This document shows, piece by piece, positions 34,726 to 43,349 of a stretch of DNA of 64,000 nt. The position numbers and the translations under genes are program-made. The stretch comes from DATBGZ01 sp036557785 (GTDB lineage Bacteria > Actinomycetota > Actinomycetes > Mycobacteriales > Micromonosporaceae). Position 1 is the stretch's first letter. The number at the start of each line of letters is the position of its first letter. The stretch lies in contig DATBGZ010000085.1 in assembly GCA_036557785.1 (NCBI GenBank), forward strand, positions 1-64,000. Direction: 5' to 3'. The notes under the pieces are model-generated. The model searched no databases. It was not told the origin of the DNA and saw only the letters and a program-made list of their open reading frames with translations.

Positions 34726-35904
34726 ATGGACCTGGGGTTCACCCATGAGCAGGAGGACCTGCGCGCGCAGCTTCGCGCCTACTTCGGGCGGCTCATGACG
34801 CCAGCGATCCGGCAGGCGTTGACCACGACCGACGGCGAGTACGGCGACGGCACGGCGTACCGCGAGGTGGTCCGGCGGATGGGGCAGGACGGCTGGCTCA
34901 CGCTGGGGTGGCCCAAGGACTCGTACGGCGCCGGACGCTCCATGGTGGACCAGCTCATCTTCCTCGACGAGGCAGCGGTCGCCGGCGTACCCGTGCCGTT
35001 CCTGACCATCAACACGGTCGGGCCGACCATCCGGCGATTCGGGACGCCGGAGCAGAAACGGTTCTTCCTCCCCCGCATCGCCGCCGGTAAGATCCACTTC
35101 TCGATCGGGTACTCCGAGCCGGAGGCCGGCACCGACCTCGCCGCACTGCGCACCCAAGCCGTACGCGATGGCGACGGGTACCTCATCAACGGCCAGAAGA
35201 TGTGGACCAGCCTCATCCAGTACGCGGACTACGTGTGGCTCGCGTGCCGGACCGATCCCGAGGCACCGCGCCACCACGGCCTGTCGATCCTGATCGTGCC
35301 CACCGATGCCGAGGGGTTCGCCTGGACGCCGGTGCGCACGATGGCCGGCATCACGACGAGCGCGACGTACTACTCCGACGTACGGGTGCAAGCGTCCGCG
35401 CTCGTCGGTGAGCTCAACCACGGCTGGCCGCTGATCACCAACCAGCTCAACCACGAACGGGTCGCGCTCACGTCCGCGGCGCCCCTGCGGCTGGCCCTGC
35501 GCGAGGTGCGCGACTGGGCGCGGGCGACCACGCTCGCCGACGGCCGCGCGGTCATCGACCAGGAGTGGGTCCGGCTCCACCTCGCCCGGGTGCACGCCAA
35601 GGCCGAGTTTCTCAAGCTCTACAACTGGAAGATCGCCGCCGACGCGCCGTCGCTGTCCCCCGCGGACGCGTCGGCGACCAAGGTCTACGGCACCGAGTTC
35701 GCCACGGAGGCGTACCGGCTGCTCATGGAGGTCCTGGGCGCCAATGCCCTGGTGCGGCGGGGATCACGGGCCGCGCTGCTGGCCGGCCGGATCGAGCGCA
35801 TGCATCGTGCCTGCCTGATCCTCACCTTCGGCGGTGGCACGAACGAGGTGCAGCGGGACATCATCGCGGCGGTCGGCGTCGGGCTACCCGTCGCCAAGCG
35901 GTAG
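34726..35904 (+). CDS. fadE26: FadE26 (ChsE4) acyl-CoA dehydrogenase
   Basis: 392 residues. ACAD motifs: F-S-I-G-Y-S-E-P-E-A-G-T-D-L-A (about 125-139), N-G-Q-K-M-W-T-S (about 156-163), A-C-R-T-D-P and C-terminal F-G-G-G-T-N-E-V-Q-R-D. Directly followed by fadE27 (7-nt gap), the arrangement seen in mycobacteria where FadE26-FadE27 (ChsE4-ChsE5) form an alpha2beta2 dehydrogenase for steroid CoA thioesters with long and short side chains. Preceded by hairpin A1; no KstR box in its own leader, so transcription probably reads through from 32.4 kb. Confidence 0.85.
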   Translation: MDLGFTHEQEDLRAQLRAYFGRLMTPAIRQALTTTDGEYGDGTAYREVVRRMGQDGWLTLGWPKDSYGAGRSMVDQLIFLDEAAVAGVPVPFLTINTVGPTIRRFGTPEQKRFFLPRIAAGKIHFSIGYSEPEAGTDLAALRTQAVRDGDGYLINGQKMWTSLIQYADYVWLACRTDPEAPRHHGLSILIVPTDAEGFAWTPVRTMAGITTSATYYSDVRVQASALVGELNHGWPLITNQLNHERVALTSAAPLRLALREVRDWARATTLADGRAVIDQEWVRLHLARVHAKAEFLKLYNWKIAADAPSLSPADASATKVYGTEFATEAYRLLMEVLGANALVRRGSRAALLAGRIERMHRACLILTFGGGTNEVQRDIIAAVGVGLPVAKR

Positions 35905-35911
35905 GAGCGCC

Positions 35912-36964
35912 ATGGACTTCACGATGACGCAGGCGCAGACGACGCTCGGCGCGCTCACCCGGCAGATCCTCGCCGACCGCAAGCCGGCGAAGGAGTTCGA
36001 CCGACCACTGTGGATGGATCTGGCAAAGGCCGGGGTACTCTGCGCGGCACTTGCGTCCTCGGCCGGGGGTGAGGGGTACGGGCTGCTGGAGCAGTGCACG
36101 ATCCTGAGCGAGATCGGGCGGGGCGTGGCACCGCTGCCGTACGCCACGTGCATCGCGGGCGCCGCGTCGGCGATCGCCCGGTTCGGCTCGCCCGCGCTCG
36201 TCGACGGGTGGGCGAGGCCAGCCGGCCGGGGTGAGGCGGTGCTGACCGTGGCCTTCCCCGACGGGACCGTCCACACGAGAGCGTCGCCGAGCGGCATCGT
36301 GCTCGAGGGCTCGTGCACGGCCGTGCCGGCGGGGATCTATGCGGATCTGATCCTCGTGGCGGTCGATGGCACCGGCGTCGCGCTGGTCAGCCCGTCCGAC
36401 GAGGGCACCTCGGTGCAGCCCCAGCAGATCGCGGGCGGGCCCGGAGCGGGCCACATGTGCTTCGACTCCGTGCGCGTGCCGACGGAGCGGGTGCTGGCCG
36501 ACCCCGCGGCCGCGCGCTGGCTGCGCGAGCGGGTGACGGTCGGCCTCTGCGCCACACAGCTCGGCATCCTGGAACGAGCCGTCGAGCTGACCGCGGAGCA
36601 CGCCCGCACCCGGGTCCAGTTCGGACGGCCGATCGGGACGTTCCAGGCCGTGGCACAACGGCTCGCCGACGCGTACGTCGATCTCCAAGCCGTGCGGCTG
36701 ACGCTGTGGCAGGCGGCTTGGCGGCTCGCCCGCGACCTGCCCTGCCCCACCGAGGTCGGGACCGCCAAGTTCTGGGCCGCCGACGCGGGCCATCGCGTCG
36801 CCCACACCGCGGTGCACGTCCATGGTGGTGCTGGCATCGACGTCGATCACATCGTTCAGCGCTACTTCCTCGCCGCCAAGTACCACGAGCTCACGCTCGG
36901 CGGCGCGACCGCACAGCTGCTCGACATCGGCTCCGCCCTGATCACCGCCGAACTCGACGCCTGA
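35912..36964 (+). CDS. fadE27: FadE27 (ChsE5) acyl-CoA dehydrogenase subunit
   Basis: 350 residues from ATG 35912 (TAGGAG upstream). Contains T-R-V-Q-F-G-R-P-I-G-T-F-Q-A-V-A-Q near 225 and the FadE27-type end V-H-V-H-G-G-A-G-I-D-V-D-H near 303. It is the second subunit of the FadE26-FadE27 heterotetramer, which shares one FAD site per heterodimer. It is convergent with a nitronate-monooxygenase-like gene 14 bp away. Confidence 0.85.
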   Translation: MDFTMTQAQTTLGALTRQILADRKPAKEFDRPLWMDLAKAGVLCAALASSAGGEGYGLLEQCTILSEIGRGVAPLPYATCIAGAASAIARFGSPALVDGWARPAGRGEAVLTVAFPDGTVHTRASPSGIVLEGSCTAVPAGIYADLILVAVDGTGVALVSPSDEGTSVQPQQIAGGPGAGHMCFDSVRVPTERVLADPAAARWLRERVTVGLCATQLGILERAVELTAEHARTRVQFGRPIGTFQAVAQRLADAYVDLQAVRLTLWQAAWRLARDLPCPTEVGTAKFWAADAGHRVAHTAVHVHGGAGIDVDHIVQRYFLAAKYHELTLGGATAQLLDIGSALITAELDA

Positions 36965-36978
36965 CGTGGCGAGCTCGC

Positions 36979-38082
36979 TCAGGTGAGCTCCGCGAGTCGG
37001 GCCAGGGTCGCGCGGGCGTCGCGGACCAGCTCAGCGACGACGTCGGCCACCGGGCGTACGTCGTTCATCCGGCCCACGATCTGGCCCACCGGCATCGCGA
37101 CGACCGACGGGTCGCCGGAGTGGTTGAGGCGCGAGTGGGCCTGGCTCACAAGCAGATTCTGCAGGGGCATCGGCAGTGGGTCCGGGGCACCATCGTCGGC
37201 CCACGCCTGCGTCCACCGGTTCTTCAGCAGCCGTGCGGGTTTGCCCGAGTAGATCCTCGAGCGGACGGTGTCGGCCGAGGTCGCGGCGAGCAACGCGTCG
37301 CTGACGGTCGCCGAGGGGGCCCACTGCACGTACTCCGATGTGGTGAGCCAGAACGAGCCCATCCACACGCCGCTCGCGCCGAGGGCGAGCGACGCGGCGA
37401 TCTGGCGCCCCGAGCCGATGCCGCCGGCCGCGAGGACGGGGGCGGCGGATCCGACGGCATCGACGACCTCGGGCACCAGAACCATCGTGGCGATCTCACC
37501 GGTGTGACCGCCGGCCTCATGCCCCTGGGCCACCACGATGTCCACACCATTGTCCACATGGGACAGCGCGTGCTCGACCCGCCCGGCCAGGGCCGCCACC
37601 AGCAGCCCCTGCTCGTGTGCCCGACCGATGACGTCGGGCGGCGGCGAGCCCAGCGCGTTGGCGATGAGCGCCGGCGCGTGAGCCAGGGCCACGTCCACAT
37701 GGGAGCGTGCGACCGAGTGCAGCCACCCGAGCACGCCGTCGCGCAGCTCGGGTTCGACCGACAGGGGTGGCACGCCGAGTCTCGTGAGCGTGCGCTCGAC
37801 GAAGTCGCGGTGCCCCTCGGGAATCAGCGTCTCCAGGTCGGCCGGGGTACCTTCGGTGGGCCCGTTCGCCGGCATGACGATGTCCACGCCGTACGGCCGC
37901 CCGTCGGTGTTCTGCTCCAGCCACGCCAGCGTCTTGTCGAGCTCATGGGCGTCGTTGAACCGGACACAGCCCAGCACCCCGAGCCCGCCGGCCCGGCTGA
38001 TTGCCGCCGCCACGTGTTCGGACGGGGTGAAGCCGACGATCGGGTACTCGATGCCGAGCAGGTCGCAGATCGGTGTCCGCAC
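36979..38082 (-). CDS. Nitronate-monooxygenase-like FMN enzyme
   Basis: 367 residues from GTG 38082 (GGGGAGAG upstream). NMO-superfamily barrel with Y-P-I-V-G-F (about 13), G-H-E-A-G-G-H-T-G (about 168-176) and A-A-G-G-I-G-S-G-R-Q (about 197). It is 20 bp downstream of fadD19 on the same strand, hence in a KstR-controlled operon. It is clearly divergent from IpdC encoded at 15.4 kb. Either a true nitronate oxidase or, more likely from context, an enoyl-CoA-type reductase of sterol side chains. Confidence 0.8.
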   Translation of the reverse strand: MRTPICDLLGIEYPIVGFTPSEHVAAAISRAGGLGVLGCVRFNDAHELDKTLAWLEQNTDGRPYGVDIVMPANGPTEGTPADLETLIPEGHRDFVERTLTRLGVPPLSVEPELRDGVLGWLHSVARSHVDVALAHAPALIANALGSPPPDVIGRAHEQGLLVAALAGRVEHALSHVDNGVDIVVAQGHEAGGHTGEIATMVLVPEVVDAVGSAAPVLAAGGIGSGRQIAASLALGASGVWMGSFWLTTSEYVQWAPSATVSDALLAATSADTVRSRIYSGKPARLLKNRWTQAWADDGAPDPLPMPLQNLLVSQAHSRLNHSGDPSVVAMPVGQIVGRMNDVRPVADVVAELVRDARATLARLAELT

Positions 38083-38102
38083 CGCACTCTCCCCTGTCTG
38101 GC

Positions 38103-39704
38103 TCAGGCGGCGACGGCGGGTGGGTGGTCCTGGACGTAGGTCCGCGCCCATCGGTAGTCCTGCTTGCCGCTGACGGTCCGGCCGACCTGGTCGACCAGCC
38201 AGACCGAGCGCGGCACCTTGTAGCCGGCGATCAGCGTGCGCAGGTGCAGCTCCAGGCTGGGCAGGTCGAGGGTGCAGCCGTGGCGTGGCTGGACGATCGC
38301 GGCGACCCGCTGGCCCAGCCGCTCATCGGGCACACCGAGGACCAGGGCGTCGAAGATGTCCGGGTGGGACTTGAGCGCGCCCTCGACCTCCTCCGGGTAG
38401 ACCTTCTCGCCACCGGTATTGATGGACGTGTTGCCACGGCCGAGAAGCGTGATCGTCCCGTCCTCCTCGTACCGGGCCCAGTCGCCGGAGAACGCGTACC
38501 TCAGGCCGTCGACCTCCTGGAACAACGCCGCGGTCGTCGCGGGATCCTTGTAGTAGCCCTGCGGGATATGGACCCCCCGGCCCAAGCGGCCGGCCACGCC
38601 CGGCGCCGCTCTCTTCCCGTCCTGGTCGATGATGATGGTGTGCGGGCCGGCGCAGATGCGTGGGCCGTCGCTGCCCGCACCCGGGGTCTTGAAGCCGATG
38701 CCCACGAAGCCCATCTCGGACGAGCCGACCGCCTCCGAGAGCAGCGCGTGGGGAAACGCTGTGACGATCTGCTCCGTCACGGATGGCGAGAAGACCGCCG
38801 CGTTCGTCGAGATCGAGAGGATCGATGAGCCGTCGTAGTCGCCGGCAAGATATTCTTCGATGAATGGGCGTGCCATGGCGTCGCCGACGAGGACGACGAC
38901 GTTGACCTTGCGGCGCTCGATCTCGCGCCACATGGCGCGCGGGTCGAATCGCGGCAGCAGCACCACGGTCTCGCCCTGGAACAGCGAGGGCAGCAGGCTC
39001 CACTGTGCACTGCCATGGATCAGCGGCGCGATGCACAGTCGGGTCAGGGGCATCTGCCTGCCGCGCTCGACCTGCGCCCACTCGTCCGCGAGAACCTCAC
39101 CCGAGACGTGGTCGATGCCGCCGCCCAGCGCCCGCCACACGTCCTCGTGCCGCCAGACCACGCCCTTGGGGTACCCGGTCGTACCGCCGGTGTAGAGCAT
39201 GTAGATGTCGTCGGCCGAACGCGGCCCGAAGTCGCGCTCCGGCGAACCGGCGGCCAGCGCCTCCTCGAACGGCACGGCAGCGAAGCTCGCGTACTCCGCG
39301 GCGCTGCCGTCCTCGATCACCACCACAGCCTTGACTGCGGTTGCGTGGGGCAGCGCGGTCGCGACGGCGCCGGAGAGGCCACGGTCGTGCACCAGTGCGC
39401 TGCACTCGGAGTCGGACAGGACGTAGCGCAGTTCGTTGGCGACGTAGCGGTAATTGATGTTGATGAACACGGCACGCAGTTTGTAAATGGCGACGATCGT
39501 CTCTACGACAACCATGGAGTTGCGCGCGTAGATGCCCACGTGCGAGCCCGGTCCGACGCCGTGCGCGGCGAGGTGGTGGGCGAGCCGGTTGGCGCGCTCC
39601 TCGAGCGCGGCATAGGTGCGCTCCTCGTCCCCGCACACCACCGCGAGGCGCTCGGGGAAGGCGTCGACCGCATGTTCCACGAGGTCCGCGATGTTGCGTG
39701 CCAT
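38103..39704 (-). CDS. fadD19: FadD19, steroid-side-chain acyl-CoA synthetase
   Basis: 533 residues. AMP-forming ligase motifs Y-T-G-G-T-T-G-Y-P-K-G-V (171-182), a S-E-A-V-G-S-S-E-M-G-F segment near 330, G-R-G-N-T-S-I-N-T-G-G-E-K-V-Y-P-E-E and the C-terminal S-G-K-Q-D-Y-R-W with the adenylation Lys near 514. FadD19 activates C26-carboxylated sterols with the full C8 side chain and is needed for C24-branched sterols in Rhodococcus. Divergent from echA19 across a KstR box, as in mycobacteria. Confidence 0.88.
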   Translation of the reverse strand: MARNIADLVEHAVDAFPERLAVVCGDEERTYAALEERANRLAHHLAAHGVGPGSHVGIYARNSMVVVETIVAIYKLRAVFININYRYVANELRYVLSDSECSALVHDRGLSGAVATALPHATAVKAVVVIEDGSAAEYASFAAVPFEEALAAGSPERDFGPRSADDIYMLYTGGTTGYPKGVVWRHEDVWRALGGGIDHVSGEVLADEWAQVERGRQMPLTRLCIAPLIHGSAQWSLLPSLFQGETVVLLPRFDPRAMWREIERRKVNVVVLVGDAMARPFIEEYLAGDYDGSSILSISTNAAVFSPSVTEQIVTAFPHALLSEAVGSSEMGFVGIGFKTPGAGSDGPRICAGPHTIIIDQDGKRAAPGVAGRLGRGVHIPQGYYKDPATTAALFQEVDGLRYAFSGDWARYEEDGTITLLGRGNTSINTGGEKVYPEEVEGALKSHPDIFDALVLGVPDERLGQRVAAIVQPRHGCTLDLPSLELHLRTLIAGYKVPRSVWLVDQVGRTVSGKQDYRWARTYVQDHPPAVAA

Positions 39705-39714
39705 CTACAGAAAA

Positions 39715-39728
39715 TAGAACGTGTTACT
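39715..39728. promoter_or_regulatory. KstR-type operator between fadD19 and echA19
   Basis: TAGAACGTGTTACT closely matches TAGAACnnGTTCTA. It is 10 bp upstream of fadD19 and 34 bp upstream of echA19, so one site can repress both. Confidence 0.85.
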
Positions 39729-39762
39729 GTCGCGAGCAACCCCCAGAAAGCAAGGAGATCCC

Positions 39763-40560
39763 GTGTCGGAGCCAGAAGAGCAGCCCCACGCCCTGGTCGA
39801 GCAACGGCACCACGTTCTCATCGTGACGATGAACCGGCCACAGGCACGCAACGCGCTGTCGGCCCCGATGATGGCGATCCTGCGCGAGGCCTGGGACAGG
39901 GTCGACGAGGACCGCGAGATCCGCGCCTGCGTCCTGACCGGGGCGGGCGGAGCGTTCTGCGCGGGCGCCGACCTGAAGGCCATGACGGGCAACCACCCGG
40001 GCGAGCGATCCGGCTCCGGCCGGGACTTCTCGGTCATTGAGCCGTTGCTGAAGGGCCGCCGCCTGACCAAGCCGCTCATCGCCGCCGTCGAGGGACCAGC
40101 GATCGCCGGCGGCACGGAGATATTGCAGGCCACCGACATCCGGGTCGCCGGGCAGAGCGCCCGCTTCGGCGTCTCCGAGGCGCGCTGGGGCCTGTTCCCG
40201 CTCGGCGGCTCGGCCGTACGGTTGCCCCGGCAGATCCCCTACACCCTCGCCGCCGAGATCATGCTCACCGGGCGGCATCTCACCGCCGCCGAGGCGAAGG
40301 AGATCGGCCTCATCGGCCGGGTCGTGCCCGATGGCGAGGCACTGCCCACGGCCCTGGCGATCGCCGACCAGATCGCCGCGAATGGACCCCTTGCGGTGCA
40401 AGCGATCCTGCGCACCATCCGGGAGACCGAGGGCATGCACGAGAACGACGCATTCAAGATTGAGGCACGCATCGGTATGGCTGTCTTCGCCAGCGAGGAC
40501 GCGAAGGAGGGACCCCGCGCCTTCACCGAGAAGCGCGCGCCCACCTTCCAAGCCCACTGA
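39763..40560 (+). CDS. echA19: EchA19, side-chain enoyl-CoA hydratase
   Basis: 265 residues from GTG 39763 (AAGGAGAT upstream). Crotonase motifs F-C-A-G-A-D-L-K-A-M (about 65-74) and E-G-P-A-I-A-G-G-T-E-I-L (about 110-121). Sits opposite fadD19 as in mycobacteria, where EchA19 hydrates the first-cycle steroid enoyl-CoA. Its end is followed at once by hairpin A2 and the convergent fadD17. Confidence 0.87.
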   Translation: MSEPEEQPHALVEQRHHVLIVTMNRPQARNALSAPMMAILREAWDRVDEDREIRACVLTGAGGAFCAGADLKAMTGNHPGERSGSGRDFSVIEPLLKGRRLTKPLIAAVEGPAIAGGTEILQATDIRVAGQSARFGVSEARWGLFPLGGSAVRLPRQIPYTLAAEIMLTGRHLTAAEAKEIGLIGRVVPDGEALPTALAIADQIAANGPLAVQAILRTIRETEGMHENDAFKIEARIGMAVFASEDAKEGPRAFTEKRAPTFQAH

Positions 40561-40574
40561 CCCCGTTCTTTCCC

Positions 40575-40636
40575 CGCGATCTTGGGGTTATCGTCGCGAG
40601 TCGATCTCCAATCACGACGAAACGCCCAAGATCGCG
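40575..40636. repeat. 62-bp hairpin element, copy A2 (overlaps the fadD17 3' end)
   Basis: Begins CGCGATCTTGGGGTTATCG and ends CGCCCAAGATCGCG, 62 bp, between convergent echA19 and fadD17. The right arm is translated on the minus strand: codons GCG ATC TTG GGC GTT TCG TCG TGA give the last residues A-I-L-G-V-S-S and the stop of FadD17. Confidence 0.92.
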
Positions 40637-42225
40637 GCGGCGGTGGCCCGCGAAGCGACCTTGTCGGGCTTGCCGAGCGCGGTCAGTGGTATCGCGTCGA
40701 CGAAGAGTACGTGTTTGGGCGCGTGCACCGGACCCTTGCGTTCTCGCACCGTGGCGACCAGCCGGGCCGCCAGTTCGTCCCGCGCGCTGCGGTCCTGTGC
40801 CGCAGAGGTGGCCGGCACGACCAGTGCCGTGACCGCCTCACCCCACGCGGGGTCCGGCACTCCGACGACCGTGACCGCGGCGACCTGGGGGTCCGCGGCG
40901 ATGACGTCCTCCACCTCTCGCGCAAAGACGTTGAACCCGCCGGTCACGATCATGTCCTTGCTGCGGCCGACGATGTGCAGGAAGCCGTCCTCGTCCTCCC
41001 GGGCCAGATCACCGGTGTAGAGCCATCCGTCACGGAAGGTCTGGGCCGTGACCTCGGGCAGGTTGCGGTATCCGAGGGCGAGCAGCGGACCCGACACGCA
41101 GATCTCGCCGGCCTCACCGCGGGCGACCGGGGCTCCGGCCGGGCCGAGCAGGGCAGTGCGCAGCATCGCCGACGGCCGGCCGCAGGAGGTGAGCCGGTCT
41201 TCGTCGTGCTCGTCGCGGGCCAGGTAGCTGATGGCCATCGGGGCCTCGGACTGGCCGAAGTACTGGGCGAAGATCGGCCCCATCCGGTCGATCGCCTGGC
41301 GCAGCCGGCCGGGGTCGATCGCCGACGCTCCATAGTAGACAACTTCGAGCGAGGAGAGGTCCCGGCGCGGGAAGTCAGGGTGGTCCAGCAGCGCGTAGAG
41401 CATCGACGGGACCAGCATCGTGGCGGAGATCCGGTGCTCCTCGATCGCCGCGAGCACCGCACCGGCGTCGAATCGCGGCAGGACCACGAGCCGGCCCCCA
41501 CGCAGGATCGTCGGCAGGAAGAACGCGGCACCCGCGTGGGACAGCGGCGTGCAGAGCAGGAACCGGGGCCGCCGCGGCCACTCCCACTCGGCGAGCATGA
41601 TCTGCGTCATCGTGGTCATCCCGAGCGCCGTGCCGATGACACCCTTTGGCCTGCCGGTCGTGCCGCCCGTGTAGGTGACGGACACGACATGGTCCGGCGG
41701 GAGTTCGGCGACGGTCACCGGGTCGACCCGCCGCAACGCCGCCGCCTCGGCGGTGAGGTCGACACCGACCCTGGCGAGCTCCGCCGGGACCGGGCCCAGC
41801 ACGAGGACCTTGGTCAGGGACGGCACCCGATCGAGTAGCTCGCGGACGCGGGCGACGAAGGCGGGGTGCGGGTCGAGGATCAGGGTGGTGATCCCCGCGT
41901 CGTCGAGGATGTGCGCGTGGTCGTCCACGCCACCGAGCGGGTGCAGCGCGGTGCGGCGGTGCCCGCGCAACTGGCCGGCGGCGATGGTGAACAGAACTTC
42001 GGGACGGTTGAGGGCGAGGATGCCCAGAGGTGCTCCGCTGTCGATGCCATGATGACGCAGCACGGTGATGTAGCGGGCGGTGGCGTCGAGCACCTCGGCT
42101 CCGGTCAGCGCCGTCTCGCCGAGGGTCAGCACCGGTTGCGCGTGGGCCCGGCGCAGCCCGGCGAGCAGCGAATGTCCGTTGTGGACGGGCAGACGCAGGC
42201 GCTCCGCCGGGCGGATCGGGGTCAC
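40612..42225 (-). CDS. fadD17: FadD17-like steroid acyl-CoA synthetase
   Basis: 537 residues from GTG 42225. Ligase motifs V-T-Y-T-G-G-T-T-G-R-P-K-G-V (about 185-198), Y-F-G-Q-S-E-A-P-M-A (about 316), G-W-L-Y-T-G-D-L-A, G-G-F-N-V-F-A-R-E-V-E-D-V and A-L-G-K-P-D-K near the end. FadD17 activates sterol intermediates with a shortened (C5) side chain. A TATAGAT hexamer lies 7 nt upstream of the GTG and overlaps the KstR box at 42236, consistent with a leaderless transcript. The final seven residues are encoded by hairpin A2. Confidence 0.82.
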   Translation of the reverse strand: MTPIRPAERLRLPVHNGHSLLAGLRRAHAQPVLTLGETALTGAEVLDATARYITVLRHHGIDSGAPLGILALNRPEVLFTIAAGQLRGHRRTALHPLGGVDDHAHILDDAGITTLILDPHPAFVARVRELLDRVPSLTKVLVLGPVPAELARVGVDLTAEAAALRRVDPVTVAELPPDHVVSVTYTGGTTGRPKGVIGTALGMTTMTQIMLAEWEWPRRPRFLLCTPLSHAGAAFFLPTILRGGRLVVLPRFDAGAVLAAIEEHRISATMLVPSMLYALLDHPDFPRRDLSSLEVVYYGASAIDPGRLRQAIDRMGPIFAQYFGQSEAPMAISYLARDEHDEDRLTSCGRPSAMLRTALLGPAGAPVARGEAGEICVSGPLLALGYRNLPEVTAQTFRDGWLYTGDLAREDEDGFLHIVGRSKDMIVTGGFNVFAREVEDVIAADPQVAAVTVVGVPDPAWGEAVTALVVPATSAAQDRSARDELAARLVATVRERKGPVHAPKHVLFVDAIPLTALGKPDKVASRATAAAILGVSS

Positions 42226-42235
42226 CGCCCGAATC

Positions 42236-42249
42236 TATAACGTGTTTCA
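42236..42249. promoter_or_regulatory. KstR-type operator upstream of fadD17
   Basis: TATAACGTGTTTCA, one of two KstR boxes in the fadD17/DUF35 divergent gap, 10 bp from the fadD17 GTG. On the minus strand it overlaps a TATAGAT -10-like element. Confidence 0.8.
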
Positions 42250-42274
42250 GCACGCCAACAACCCCGCCCTGCGC

Positions 42275-42336
42275 CGCGATCTTGGCCATATCGCTGTGAT
42301 CGGAGATCATTCCACGACGCGAAGCCCAAGATCGCG
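42275..42336. repeat. 62-bp hairpin element, copy A3
   Basis: Begins CGCGATCTTGG and ends CCCAAGATCGCG, 62 bp, with the central GATCGGAGATCA also seen in the B copy. Unlike the other copies it lies in a divergent promoter region, between two KstR boxes (42236 and 42367). Confidence 0.9.
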
Positions 42337-42366
42337 GGGAAGAGGGTGGCGGGTTGCCGCACGGGG

Positions 42367-42380
42367 TAGAACGTGTTTCA
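42367..42380. promoter_or_regulatory. KstR-type operator upstream of the DUF35-ltp4-ltp3 operon
   Basis: TAGAACGTGTTTCA, 8 bp upstream of the likely GTG start at 42389. TAGAAC could itself serve as the -10 element. Confidence 0.82.
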
Positions 42381-42388
42381 CTTTGGCG

Positions 42389-43339
42389 GTGGAGACCCTG
42401 AGCGCGACCATGCGGGTCGGGTTCGACTACACGCGCACGCTGAGTCCGACGCTGAGCGCGTTCCTGACGGCGCTGCGGTCGCGACGGATCCTCGGTAGTC
42501 GCGGGTCGGACGGTCGCGTGCACGCGCCGCCCGTCGAGTACGACCCGGTGACGCACGCGCCGCTGCGTGACCTGGTCGAGGTGGGGCCCGAGGGTCGCGT
42601 CGTGACGTGGTCCTGGATGCCCATCCCGATCGAGGGCCAGCCGCTGACGCAGCCCTTCGCGTGGGCCTTGATCCTGCTCGATGGCGCGGATACCCCGATG
42701 CTGCACGCCGTCGATGCCGAGCATGCCGCCATGCATACCGGGCTGCGTGTGCGTCCACGATGGACGGACACGCCCGTGGGACACATCCGGGACATCGTGT
42801 GCTTCGAGCCCGCCGACCACCCGGCCCCGCCCGACGTACGGTCGGAGCCCGTCGGGGACGCCGTCACGATGATCACGACGCCGATCCACCTCGCCTATGA
42901 GCACACGGCATCGCCGGAGGAGAGCCGGTACCTGCGCGGGCTGGCCGCGGGACGCCTCGTCGGCCAGCGCTGCACCGCGTGCGGGAAGGTCTACCTGCCC
43001 CCACGCGGCGCCTGCCCGACCGACGGCGTGCCCACCACGGACGAGGTCGAACTCTCCGGCCACGGGACGGTGACCACGTTCTGCATCGTCAACGTGCCCT
43101 TCGCCGGCCAGCGCATCACGCCCCCGTACGTCGCGGCTTACGTGCTCATCGACGGTGCTGACATCCCGATACTGCACCTGATCCTCGGCTGCCCCGCCGA
43201 CGAGGTGCGCATGGGCATGCGCGTCGAGGCGGTCTGGCGACCGCGGCAGGAGTGGGGACCGACGCCGCAGAACATCGACCACTTCCGGCCCTCGGGCGAG
43301 CCCGATGCCACGTACGACTCGTACGCCAACCACCTGTAG
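42389..43339 (+). CDS. Tandem DUF35/OB-fold acyl-CoA-associated protein (Rv3521-like)
   Basis: 316 residues if GTG 42389 is used; ATG 42410 gives 309. Two DUF35-like halves are present: an N-terminal OB region with Y-D-P-V-T-H...G-R-V-V-T-W-S-W and a C-terminal half with rubredoxin-like zinc ribbon C-T-A-C-G-K-V-Y-L-P-P-R-G-A-C (fourth Cys replaced: C-P-T-D), followed by G-T-V-T-T-F. DUF35 proteins partner with thiolase-like Ltp enzymes; the two ltp genes follow at once (10-nt gap and TGATG overlap). Likely a structural/CoA-binding partner for Ltp3/Ltp4. The start is uncertain because no good ribosome site is present. Confidence 0.82.
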   Translation: METLSATMRVGFDYTRTLSPTLSAFLTALRSRRILGSRGSDGRVHAPPVEYDPVTHAPLRDLVEVGPEGRVVTWSWMPIPIEGQPLTQPFAWALILLDGADTPMLHAVDAEHAAMHTGLRVRPRWTDTPVGHIRDIVCFEPADHPAPPDVRSEPVGDAVTMITTPIHLAYEHTASPEESRYLRGLAAGRLVGQRCTACGKVYLPPRGACPTDGVPTTDEVELSGHGTVTTFCIVNVPFAGQRITPPYVAAYVLIDGADIPILHLILGCPADEVRMGMRVEAVWRPRQEWGPTPQNIDHFRPSGEPDATYDSYANHL

Positions 43340-43349
43340 GAGATCGTCG

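Noticed and set aside
36979..38082. Second ipdC
   Set aside because: Same superfamily, but sequence differs clearly, lacks ipdAB neighbours and sits behind fadD19 under a KstR box.
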